Below are positions 45,321-57,129 of a DNA stretch of 64,000 nucleotides, piece after piece. Every line of letters starts with the position of its first letter. Positions within the stretch are counted from its first letter, which is position 1. The notes beneath the pieces were generated by a model. It was not told the DNA's origin, did not search any database, and saw only the letters and a list, made by a program, of their open reading frames with translations. The stretch is from Sthenelais limicola. Its lineage: Eukaryota; Annelida; Polychaeta; Phyllodocida; Sigalionidae. The position numbers were made by a program, and so were the translations under genes. The DNA lies in the NCBI GenBank assembly GCA_942159475.1, contig OW804096.1, forward strand, positions 128,206,941 through 128,270,940, given 5' to 3'.

Positions 45321-48300
45321 TCGCGGCGTTAAAAACCACATTTGCTACCAGCAAAATGTATGCAAGAAATGTGTGAAATATGAGAACAGAGTAACAATCA
45401 AATAAGTGTTTGCCGCTGACTCTGACAACAAATGTATCAAGCGTATATCATGCATTAAGTTATTCCTACTAAAAAAAGGAATGATGAAAACGCTTTAATT
45501 GGTCGTATTTATATGTTCACTTGGTAATCGAATCGACGGATATATTTTTATACTTCATTTTTATATATTCATAATGAAAAATCTTAAATGTGAAATTAGA
45601 ACAATGATTATAATCATTCTTGCCTATCTATATTAAGACTTCAATTCAGTGACATGCATGCAGACGATATAATATCGCCATCGAAAAGAAAATAGTTGCC
45701 CTCCGAGGAAAGCCCTTGTGACGGAACAATAAAACAAAAGTGACAGATGGGGAGAGAGCACTGCCGATAGCCTGGTGCTCATCCTAAAGGTCTGACAAAA
45801 AGACAAGAAAGTCATTTTTCTTAACATCGCTTTCGACATTGACACACACAAAGCTATACTTTCCGGCTACCTAGATAGGACTATCTGCTTTTATTTGAAA
45901 TGGCCAAGGCAGCTCTCCTATGATGTTGTATTAATTGATATGGGATTCTCGTCGAAGACGAACTACGTTTTGAAAATTTCTTATTAAATAGATCACCTAT
46001 GTATGACTGTGTGTGTCTAATTACAGAGCTTTTTGTTTCTTTATATATTTCAATTAGCTATCATCTTACATTGATGTTGTCAGTTTACATGGTTGAAGAA
46101 AGAATAATACAAATACCAAAGTGATACAAAAATGTATAATACTAGATCTAACGTTACGTTACCTTTATAATATGACCGCTTCTTGTTATTAACATTTAAA
46201 CTTTGGTGATATTTGAGTAAATATATGACAAGTTGGTGATTGATAACACCGTGCATCAATACATAGGTTCATAAATTCACAGAAATATATATTCATCTAC
46301 CAGAATCATATCTAGCTGTACTAATTATAGACTCTGGAATGTAACCCCACTTGGTCGACTTTTATTAATTATTAGTCCAGATATTCGAGATTAAATACCA
46401 TATCATTCTCGCTATATACCTTGGCCCCCATCTCATGTGACCCGAATATTTATTCAATTCCCTTTACATTTTGAAAGAAAAAGGCGTTAATTGAAATATT
46501 GATTTTTATCTTGACTGAACAGGACAGCACATAAGAGTAGTTCCACACCAAACTGGATTCTCACAATTTGAGATAATTGGAGAGTGTTCACATGCAATAT
46601 TGGAACGGTCGTCCAGAGTAATTACACATAATATGCAGTGGTCAAGGATTCCAGCGCATACATGCATAACAATAGCATGTCATTGTACATGCTAGCATTA
46701 CTGCATGATACACATAATACACGTTAAGCATATTAGTATCTATTCAACCCATTCATCCATGCCTTTCCATGTCGTATTATTGGCTTTGAAAGGTATGTTT
46801 GTGTGGCTAATTATTTTTCTTGCAGTCTAAGTATATTCATAAATATCTGTTATCAAGATGCAATGAATTATAGGTATGACCATATACACAAACCACCTTC
46901 TCACGGACCAAATGACCCGGTGTTTGATCGTCCGTGACCCGACACCCTTTGTTCTATAACCGACAACCCTCCTCATGCCATATACCCAGCCTCCAAGAAA
47001 TTATCAGAATGACCCTTGTGAATGCTAAGGAACACTGGTTTCAGGCTGATGAACATGACCAGCTTTAATATCACCAACTGACCCTTGGTCAGACACGCAA
47101 ACTGACCGGTAGAAACTACGATGGCAGAAATCATCGAATTTGGAGAACCATGACTTCTTGAAAAGAGAAATCTGATAAAAAAAAATCACTGACATGAACT
47201 ATTCCAAATGGCCTATTGATCAAGGTGTGGTTTTTATTTCAGGCAGTTATTGTAATGGAAGAGTTAGATCTACATCTAGATCTAGATCCACATATATATT
47301 CATTCATACAAAATATATCCGATTGTATTAGATAGACTTCTAATATTTTGGAAGTTTCCCAGGTGACTCCGATCCTCAGGGCAAGGTAAGATTGATTAAA
47401 TTTTTGAATGTTGCATTATATTTTCCCAAAATTGCAATAATAAGTTTTGTGCATTGCAGGGGAAAGCTATTTCCCTTTGGATACACGCCAGTTTTCAGTG
47501 AAACCTATATATCTTAATGATCTTTCCTCTCAAAGACATAATTATCATCGGAATCTTATGTAAAGGTTTAGCCCTAGGCTTGGTGTATAAAAGTTAACTT
47601 TGTATGACCTAACTCAAAGTCAACCAAGTTCAGACAATGAATAAATTCTTCGTTTTACCCTGGAGAATACTCTGAAGTTTGGCTCCTCCATTCATTCAGA
47701 AGAATGCCTACACTTTAATGTTTCTCACTAAATAGCGACCGAAACTCCCGGTCCAGGAATCAACCTTTGCTTTTCTTGTTGGAACCTCATGTCATTCATG
47801 ACATCCAAATTATTATGGGCAACTTCTTTTTCCAACTTTCCAACAAGGGTTGACCCTGGCGTATTATACGTATCATTTTGGCCACTGTGGTATGTAACCA
47901 GAAGAAACGCCTCGAGTGTATATATATATGCTTCGCAGAAAAAGGTTTTAACACCATTTATCAAACCATTGATGCCTGTGTGCCTATTTACTTAGGCAAC
48001 CTGTTCTTGCAAGTGAAGGCCATTGCTTGGAGGTTCTATGTCCTGCTTAGCGCATCAATCTTAGGTTAAAGGCTTGGGGTATTTTAATGTGTTTGGTGCA
48101 CAGTGACCTGCTGGTCAACTCGATATAGCATAGGTAAATCCCAACACACACAACACTTTCACTCAGGATACTTTAACAAATATTGTGTTTATATATTCAA
48201 GGTCGTTGTACAAATAAAAGTCTCGCTAAATAAGAGCGCTTTTTACAAATGTATGACTTATTGAAATACATATTGACGATTACAGGCGGTGCATAGTTGT

Positions 48301-49289
48301 TTTAACAGAATAGTGTTACAAATATTTCTTTAAATGCATTACAAGAAATGGAAGATGGAATTATAAAGTGACATAATTTGTGAAATAGCAATGATGTCGG
48401 TATGGCAATGATGAGATGATGTTTTAGACGCTCGGTATATAACAGTCCCCCCCCCCCCCCTCCCATCTAATGTAACCCCCCCCTCCAGTAATTTAGACCT
48501 TAGGTTTAAATGAACCCCACTAGATTCAGATTACCCCCCTTTGTTTCATTGATAATCTTACACCAACAATTCTTCAGCCAACTTTATCAAACCAAAAAGA
48601 AAATATTGTGAAGACTTTAGGAGAGAATGTCACATCTGATGACTTGTGCTAAATATGCCTAGATATGCCTATATACACCAGAACAAAGATAGACCTTACA
48701 TGATTTGGATATGCCTATTTCGATGTACCTGTTTTTTCTTCTGTCGGTAATAAAATGATTCGCAAAAACAAAAAAAATGCGGAATTTGGATAATTGTATC
48801 AAAGTCTGTAAAATGATCATGACTACGAAATTTAACGGTAAAGAAGAAACCACAAAAACACTTTATATTGGATGGTTAGCCCATCTGAATAATGCTAATT
48901 ATGTCGATCGGAATCTCTTTCTTCTACTTAAGCTATGATGTAATACTTATGGAAAATGAAAATAAAAAGTAAATCAAAGATTACTTCGAGGGTCTAATAA
49001 TCAAATAGCCAATAATAATTACAACTTTTATTGATGCTACAAACACCATTTCGAAGTGATTTTCTCAATATATTATTCTTGTTTGATTGTTCAACTTCAA
49101 TAAATTTTGTAAATTCTATGATTTCATTACTTTCCTCCTATTAAAATTCGCCATCGGCCCCACATTTAAAATCTGTTCATCTCTATTAGGCCTGTACTGT
49201 ATATATATTATTACTTTTACTGTCATAATTTACAGAATTAATGTTTCAATGGGTGTACATCAGTACTAGATTATTTACACACACTGTGG
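45321..49289. other. AT-rich intergenic DNA
   Basis: No exon was recognised. Around 46,890-47,120 the words TGACC, TGACCC and TGACCCTTGG recur (nuclear-receptor half-site-like). Near 47,740, GACCGAAACTCCCGGTC forms a short hairpin. A C run with further poly-C words lies near 48,448-48,540. Confidence 0.4.
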
Positions 49290-49450
49290 GTATATTATAG
49301 ACCTAGGTTTAGTTCCCCCCTTGGGGGTACTTTGAACCTGGTGGGGGTACATTTGACCGAGGTCTGGAGCGGGTATATTCAACCTAGCTATTATGTACCC
49401 CCGGGATTGGACCTAGGTCAAATGTACCCCCGGTACATTAGACCTGCTAC
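49290..49450. repeat. Cluster of inverted GGGGGTAC / GTACCCCC words
   Basis: GGGGGTACATTTGACC (about 49,345) and GGTCAAATGTACCCCC (about 49,417) are perfect 16-bp inverted repeats. Additional CCTAGGT, GGGGGTAC and GTACCCCC words lie between and around them. Probably a foldback repeat; family unknown. Confidence 0.55.
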
Positions 49451-52149
49451 ACCTGTATAGCCTAGTCGGTGGTGAGATAGTGGCTTTATACATTGAAAGT
49501 TAGTTGTTTATCCATTGAACTTCTAAGTTACATGGCATTACTTTCGCAAAAATTCTTACTTAAGTCACGAAGTACCGTTTAATTTGCGTCAAAAAGCTTT
49601 AACACCTCGTACTTTTCTAATAGCAGGAGAATATAATGCCTTCCACGAATTTACACTTGATCTATACTAATAGAGATTTCTGTTTGTATTCAGTCGGTAT
49701 GAAAGAACTCACTGAGGCGGCGTCTGTGATTTCTTAAGATTAGTATCATTCGCAGGGTTCAATACAAATAAGCCATGCATAGTCTTTAAAGGACAAGAGT
49801 TTCGATTTTGCTATGATAAAGGCTGCTTTAATGATAAGATTTCCTCTATAAGTTGTGGTTTATTCCTATTTTAAATAATCTATTGTATTTGATGTAAGAC
49901 AAAGAGATATTTTACTTTAGTGTAGACAAATAAATAAGGGATATGTGGGCCAGAAGGCCAAATCAACAAGGCTCAAACAGTGAATATATATGCAGTGATA
50001 TTCCATGTGATAATTTTAATCAATTGAATTTTAATTAACGTTTATTTTTCTATAATGGGGGGGGGGGGGGTTAAATCTATGCATGTACATTTTCGTTTGC
50101 ACCCTATAACTGATTGTTTTACATTTCTATTACATAACTATAATCATATTAACACAACAACAAGTTTAATTTTTATATTAAAATATTCGTCAGATGCACA
50201 TTTTAAAATATAACTTGCGAATATAATAAACTTGAATACTATCAGACTTGAAACGGAAATGTCTTTAACAAGAACATAACACGCAGTTGTGTGGTAAATC
50301 CGCTTGTTTCGATATTCCTCATGTACATTATATTTCAACTGCGGACAAAGATCTATTCTTTCATACCATTTTACCGAATGAATCGACCTAAATCAGCAGA
50401 ACTACGCCAAAAATGGAATTTACCATCGGTCGACCTACTCAGAAAGGTCTCTATCTATCCAACAGACAGTAAAATGTTTTTGTTGAATTTTGACCTAAAA
50501 ACAATTGGGTGGCGACCTCTCCATGAGAAACAATTTAAAACCTGACCCCTGCCATTTTACCCGCATGTTAAGACATATTGGCAGGTGGTTATTATCCTTC
50601 TTCTTGTTTAACCCCACTTAATAATCCCTCAGACATAGCTGTCCAAAAAAATGGGGGCTTTGTAAAGACATAGCGTCGGCCTATATTTCATGTTGAGATG
50701 TTAAAACAAATGTTGTTAATTATGAAGGATAGCATTAGAGTATACTTGCCTACATATACTAGATATAAGGGCAGTCCTAAACGCTTTACGCTGAATAGAA
50801 CCTAAAGATCTATCGAGCCAATCTTCAGGGAGCAATCTGGAAAGAAATGCTGACTTTGTCAGATGTATCATTTCGATTCCAGGAGCTCCTTATGACCATC
50901 AAGAACACATTACTACAGCTTTTGGCTGTGAGCGTTTCTATTTCCGGCCACGGCAAAGCAATTTTCACATGGGAGATCGAAGAAAGCCTAATGGACCCCT
51001 TATTGACGAGGGATGCCGATCCTTCACCTGTGAGCCCGAGGGCATGTAAGCTCCAGAAATAATTGTCATGAATATATGTGGTCTTTTGGACATCGTTGGG
51101 GTATTAATATGTCTCCAACCCTTCTGCGGTCAAAGGTGAGGCTTGGCGGGAGCGGCGGGGATAAATTACGTCTGCGTCTGTCATGGAGGGTCACAGAATG
51201 CTGGGGATTAATCCGCCAGGCCGAGACTTGTTACTGTGTCCTTCCGAGCCGTGAATCACTCGCAAGGTCCCCTCTTCAGGCAGTCCTAATCACCACAGAC
51301 GGGGCAGCCAAACAACAAAAAGATATCAATAATCATAATGATACTGTGAGTCCATCATCAAAATTGCCTCTCATCCCCATCCATTCAATGTTTCTCCAGG
51401 CGCAATCGGCGATGAGAGTGGAGGGCGGGAGGCGCGAGGAGATCTCGCTTTGATTGGTGGTTGGAAGGGCGTTTGGGTCTTGTGGAGGACACGGACACAG
51501 CTGCAGTTTAAATTTTCCACTTTGCTCCCTACTGTTATTGCCCTGCTTTGCCTATATAATGCCTTTATGATCAGTAATGAAAAGTTAGAACAATCCAGAA
51601 ATCAAAGCTATAAGTAGGTTAAAGGATCACTGGTGCATATTGGGCGCAACATCCAGAGAGCTATTCTATTGTGAGCAATTCACAAAGAATAGCCTGTAAC
51701 TGCTAATTGCCTCTAATTTATATCAGAAGACCTTAGTACACAACCTTTTGAAGTTTAAGGTTTAGAATGCATGCTATATTTCGGGAATATTGCATGCTAT
51801 ATTTCGAGAATATTTCAAGACGGAGATGCGTGTGATTCTAGTGCAAATGTAGAATAGGCCTGAGCTTATTGTATTGATGGTGATCAATAGTGATATATTA
51901 TTAGCCATATTTATGTCCATGTGTTCTATTTGACAGATCTATAGCAACGGTTTGATTAAGCAGATCTTAGGCTATGTTCACGAATGTGGTATTTTGCATA
52001 CGGAAAGGTGTCGTTTGGCTACATCAATGTATTGGTTTACTACTTCTTTTTTCGAATTCAATGGCGGCAATTCATTTATGTAGGCTACATTACAGGCTAC
52101 AACGTTTAGGCCTGCTACGTGGGTAGAAATAATATATTTTTTCCAAGTG
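49451..52149. other. Intergenic DNA
   Basis: A G run of about 14 lies near 50,058. A GC-richer patch at 51,100-51,480 ends in an inverted CCAAT box (GATTGGTGG near 51,453). A 125-codon frame there has no recognisable motif and is not called. Confidence 0.4.
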
Positions 52150-52262
52150 TTTTTTCTCCATTATCTGGTGGGAAATAGGGACACAGCCGCACAGAGGATT
52201 CGATCTCAGTACCCTTTTGAGCTTCTGAATTCGAAGCCAGTCCTTTAGGCGCCTACGACACC
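52150..52262 (-). mobile_element. tRNA-derived SINE head
   Basis: On the - strand GTCGTAGGCGCCTAAAGGAC, an anticodon-arm-like CTGGCTTCGAATTCAG, then GAGATCGAATCCTC, which fits the B box (GRTCGAATCC). The arrangement with a long variable arm recalls a serine-type tRNA, but acceptor ends do not pair, so it is a tRNA-derived repeat rather than a tRNA gene. It lies about 50 bp from dispersed repeat copy 3. Confidence 0.45.
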
Positions 52263-52314
52263 CCAAACCTCTCCTTCATAAATTATTCATCTCAGAAATC
52301 AGCGTGTGCATGTA

Positions 52315-52445
52315 CAGGTCAGGACGTGCAGAAAATGTACAATCGGCAGCTCTACACGTTTAGTTCATCCAGCTCAATTAGGCCGAAAAATGATAAACGC
52401 TAGGTATATCGGAGCATATTTGTTATTGTGTTGATCAAAAAGATC
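52315..52445 (-). repeat. Dispersed repeat, copy 3
   Basis: On the - strand reads GATCAACACAATAACAAATA, GATATACCTAG, TTATCATTTTTCGGCCTAAT, GTAGAGCTGCCGATTG and CATTTTCTG, matching copies 1 and 2 in order. Confidence 0.6.
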
Positions 52446-55400
52446 TGTTTGGTTAAGAACTGTATTTTGAACCTCTTAAATTCAGGTTATTTGAGAGGAT
52501 TGTTGAAGGCGAATTGTACATTTTCCGGCGACTTCACCCATTATATACCAATACCTATTATCTTCTATAATATTCAAAATCCAAGCGATGTCTCCTGTAA
52601 AAGAAACGCCTTTAAAGGGTTTCTGGTAGTATGTAGTCTAAAATACTTTTCTCTAAAGAATTGATGAAATACGTTTTTTTTGTATATCTAATTGTCATGT
52701 CCTTTCTAAATGTATCAATATTCTATTTCTCGTGTTTTGTCGGATACTGTCGATGACGCCCTATAGTTGCAATTATAGTTTTGAAGAGAAATACATCATT
52801 TTGACAATTATTCAAATTGACAAAACTTTAGCATTCCCAGGGTCTATATGAGATACATAATGTGTACATAGAAAGTCATATCAATATAAGGGCGATGTTA
52901 TTGTGTAAGTTCATACATTTACATGAGATACATTTTCATGGGGACTACTTTAGGTAACGGCCCCTGCTGCTTCTTAGATTGACTTAAACAGGCCTGACTT
53001 TATGGGAATTAATGAGATGTCATCCACGATGATTGATTATGAAAGGACATATTATATTAGATGGTTAGCTTATAGTTGTGGGGAGAAGGGAGGAAAGTGT
53101 AGAAAGAATACACAAGAAATGTTTGTGACCATATCATCATTTATTCGGGTAAAAAGTCTGCATATCGTTCAAATTAGCTACCCAAAATATACAAAAAATG
53201 CAATTGCCATTCGCCGGTTCCTATAGATTTACAACCCTACAACAGAAGAAACCGCTATATCAAGGACGACTACATTTCCACGTACTTATGATTGAACTGT
53301 ATTCGGTTTGTCGTAATAGTTATGCTCTGTTCACTCTGTTGAAGCAAAATTCAAGGACAAAATTGATAACCATTCGCGATGAACAGTGATTATTGCTAAA
53401 AGATCTGTTGCTCAAAAGTAATGAACCTGTTGTTCTATCAGTGGTATTTCTCCTAAGATGATGCATCTATCTCTCGAAATAACTATATATAAGTACAAAA
53501 TTACCATAATAATATTATATAAATCGGTAATAGTAGACATGACTCAATTCCATACAAATGACAGCCCGGTGGTAGAATGAATGAGAAACTCCAGAGGAGA
53601 TGATCGAGACAAGAATAGATATTCATGTTCCCCATTTTGGTTTTTACAATTCAAACAGGTTTCTCCCCAACTTGTGTGTGAAGTACTGACAACATTTTTT
53701 GTAATTGAAAGGAGTGCTGAGGCATCATTCACCATCACAACTTCGACATGGATGATGTCTTCTGTTGTTAGCAAAGAGGAATATTATATGAGACGTTTAA
53801 AATCATGATTGTTCAACGCATTATGCTATCGATTCGACAATACCTAGGGGTTTTTTGCCATTGCTCTCTCCTTTTTTCTTTGAAAACACTTCTTCTAGAG
53901 TCAGAGAGCAGAATAAGTCTTTTCTTTCCTATGACAATTCATGAACAATGCGGCAATCAATGTTTCCTAAGCTGAGGCAAGTTATACCACATCTCCTGGC
54001 TTTAACAGAGAGAAAAAATGGCCCTGCTGACCCATGGCGTGAGAGGCTCCCACTCGATCCCTTATCAACAGACACACACGCCTATACTCTTATCATTGAG
54101 TATAATCGGTCCCATGCGATGAAGAAATTGAAAACTGTCCCGAATTTCCTCCGTTATTTAAATTCACCGTCCCTCCTTTATCTGTAGCGCCACCAACAGC
54201 GAATTAAGACTCTAAGCCATGTATTTCTGAGCCGATGTTTTTAATCAAAGATGGGCATAATTTTGAAATGGCAATTTACGCAGAAGGGAAAAACAACAAC
54301 AGTCTACATATAATTTCAAAAATAGATTTTACCTATATAATTTGGCTAACGTTTGAAACAGAAATGCAATGTAATTAAGCAGCAATGGGCAAATACTACA
54401 TAGGTGAACATAGTTATTATTTTTACGTTTCTAAGAGTGATATACATGTAATTATTCTCTTCGAGATTGATGTCCTCTTTCAGAAAGTAACTAGGTATTT
54501 TCTTTTAACTTCTTGTGCACATCCCTGAGTGAACACAAATAAATGCGATGAATTTATAATCCATATGGTAGCATATCTAAGTGAGTATCTCCAGCAATTA
54601 TGTCTAGATTTATTCGCCATAAATACTTGATTAAACAGAAACAGAAATGTTCATTCTTTTGTTTCGAGATTTGGTCGCGGATAAACTAGCATTAACTTAG
54701 TTCGAAATAGAAAGTCTACGACATTGCACATGCAAAATACAACTTTTATCACCAAAACATACTCAGAAATACAGTATAATACAACGTTGGGGGTCTCGAA
54801 CAGTGTCTCCACGTCCATTACCTATATCCCAGTGTGGTATCAGTTCATTGTCACCTATTATAAATACCATTAAGCCTAAGGGTTTGTCTTAAAAAAGAAA
54901 ACTATGACATGTTCAGTAAAAATGGAGTTCTTCACTGCTCGGGAGTCCATGTAGGTGAAGGCAAGAAGGAATATATAATATGTATGTATTCACCTAACCA
55001 AGCACAAGCAAATAAATACAAACAGTAACATAACATTTGCAGCCCACAACTCCTTTTGATATGGGAGCACGTATCTCTTTGATTTTCCAATTCACTTTAA
55101 AGTCCTGTGCTTCGCATATACCAATATAAACATATATCCTACAATATTATATAACATTTGCTCCTCATTTGTATATGTACTTAATAAAGGGCTTCCATCA
55201 TTCATTCTGTAAGTATTTTATGGAGCGCAAACTCGTGTACAAGTAACCATAAATTATGTCTATATTACAGTAAAGCCTTCTGTGATTGCACAGCTCTTGC
55301 AATCACATCTTTATATAAATCATCTACTTAATCTTTCAACCGATATGTAGGTGAAGACGCGACGACCGACAGTTGGTAGCCCGGACGACCCAGGGAACGC

Positions 55401-56999
55401 TGAACATGTATTGTGGTTAATTAGGAATATTCCTCAGCCCATTCGGATCCTAATTATTCCTGGCCTTCTGGGTTTATGAGGTAGTAACTGACAGAACCTA
55501 ATGCCAGTATAACCATGCAACACACATACCTTCCAAGCCTTATCATACTGAGACGAAAACTTATATTTGCTTTAAAACTGACGAGACCATGAGAAGTATA
55601 TAAATATTGCGATCGGTACTCACTTTTATGTCTTTGCATTTCAACTGTATATATTCTTTGGATTTCCTTTATTATTTTCTTTCAATAGTATGTCATTGAG
55701 GGTGGGAGAGAGTGGAGGAGAGAAAAGCCTCCCGGATTACAAATAGATTACATTTTATCGACGAACGCTACATAAAAGGGGTAATAATATCATCATCATC
55801 ATCTTCATTATTATACGAATGAGATCTTGGCTTACACACTTTTGCTCAACTTTGACCATTTTTTCATCCAGTCATACAGACAGAAAAAACACCTAGGACC
55901 TACCTCAAAAAACTTTAACATACAAATCATGAGTTTATCTGTAAGTGACGTGTCCACTACAAATGACATATATAATGATAATTATATGTTCGCATTACTA
56001 TGAGGTACCCGCTAAGACAAGAGCAGATACGCTTATTACTTTTTATCATACATTGTACAAGTACATGGATAAATTCAAATACGATACCTCGAATTCAGAT
56101 AATTATCATATCACTACAACATCTCGTGGTGCGATTTTCTTTAACATTATTGTTCTGTGATTGGTTTGTAGAAGATGTATCTACATGGTACACGCATGCC
56201 ACAGTATTATGTATACTTGCGCCTAGATCAGGGCTTGATAATAACCATAATAATAGTAATTATTATTCCATTTTTTTTTGTTCGCCGTGTTATATTTTAT
56301 TCCCAGTCACAAACTCCATTTTTGTACTGATTGAAAAATAACTAATATGCAATAGCAAATCTACCGGTTTGACGAACATGGACACTTGGTGCCATATGAA
56401 AAGAAGAATTTCCATGAGAAAATAAATGAAAAGGATGACAACCTTTCGGATTTCAATTTGGGGACTACGTACTAAGGCAGTAGACTCATAACAACAAGTT
56501 TTCAGTTTCGACTGAGTTAAAAGTGCGCCAGGCATGATATAATAATTATTGATACAAGAATAACATATCCAGATGAATTCTTTCTTTCCTTAACCTATAA
56601 TATAATACATCATCTGACCGGTCCATGACGACACAATTTAGGGGGAAAACAGAAGAAACGGGAAAAAGGAAAAACGCCACTTCATTGTCCGTTAATTATA
56701 CCTCAAGAAACACAAGAAATAATGATCACAAGCGGCAGACATATAAGGACTGTACATAACACACGCAAATATCCCCAACAAATGAGTGTGATCGGGTCTG
56801 TCAGGAAAAGGAGGAGAAGGATGATGAGGAAGAGGACCCGATGCCTTTACTCGAGCTGCCGTTGCCGCAAACTCCCTGCTTCTCTCCCTTTCCAATCTGC
56901 AGATGGCAACAATTGATCCCCGGCATTTGCTCCTCGGCCAGATACGAGAGGCGCTCCCGCCGCTTCAACAACAATGATAATGCTCCTCTTTGATATTCC
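52446..56999. other. AT-rich intergenic DNA
   Basis: No gene, RNA or transposon could be supported. An ATC/ATT trinucleotide patch lies near 55,788-55,812; a GA-rich stretch (AGGAGAAGGATGATGAGGAA) near 56,810 leads into the CpG-rich block at 57.0 kb. Confidence 0.4.
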
Positions 57000-57125
57000 A
57001 TCAGAATGTTGATTGGCGGAGAGACCTTATTACAAGAGATGCCTGCGACGGCCCCGCCCAGTTGATCCGCGGAAGGGCGGGCCCTATTGTCCAACACCTG
57101 TTCAGCCATTGGCTGAAAGCAAAGG
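57000..57125. promoter_or_regulatory. CpG-rich block with CCAAT and GC boxes
   Basis: Two inverted CCAAT boxes (GATTGGC near 57,011 and CATTGGCTG near 57,107), two GC boxes (CCCCGCCC near 57,052 and GGGCGGGCC near 57,075) and an E-box CACCTG lie within about 110 bp. NF-Y plus SP1-type sites at this density suggest a promoter or enhancer. No exon was recognised beside it. Confidence 0.35.
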
Positions 57126-57129
57126 AGCA

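Noticed and set aside
47728..47964. Possible retroelement protein fragment on the - strand
   Set aside because: GACCGAAACTCCCGGTC hairpin and flanks look repeat-like, but no RT, integrase or other domain can be read.
50058..50072. Poly-G run (also near 8,421, and poly-C near 37,157 and 48,448) as G-quadruplexes or assembly artefacts
   Set aside because: Single homopolymer tracts without spaced G-runs; length is uncertain in sequencing but nothing else supports a function.
51076..51453. 125-codon open frame on the + strand
   Set aside because: Same reason: GC-rich patch, no coding character.
52180..52262. Functional tRNA-Ser gene on the - strand
   Set aside because: B box and anticodon arm look plausible, but the acceptor and D-arm do not pair; better explained as a tRNA-derived SINE.
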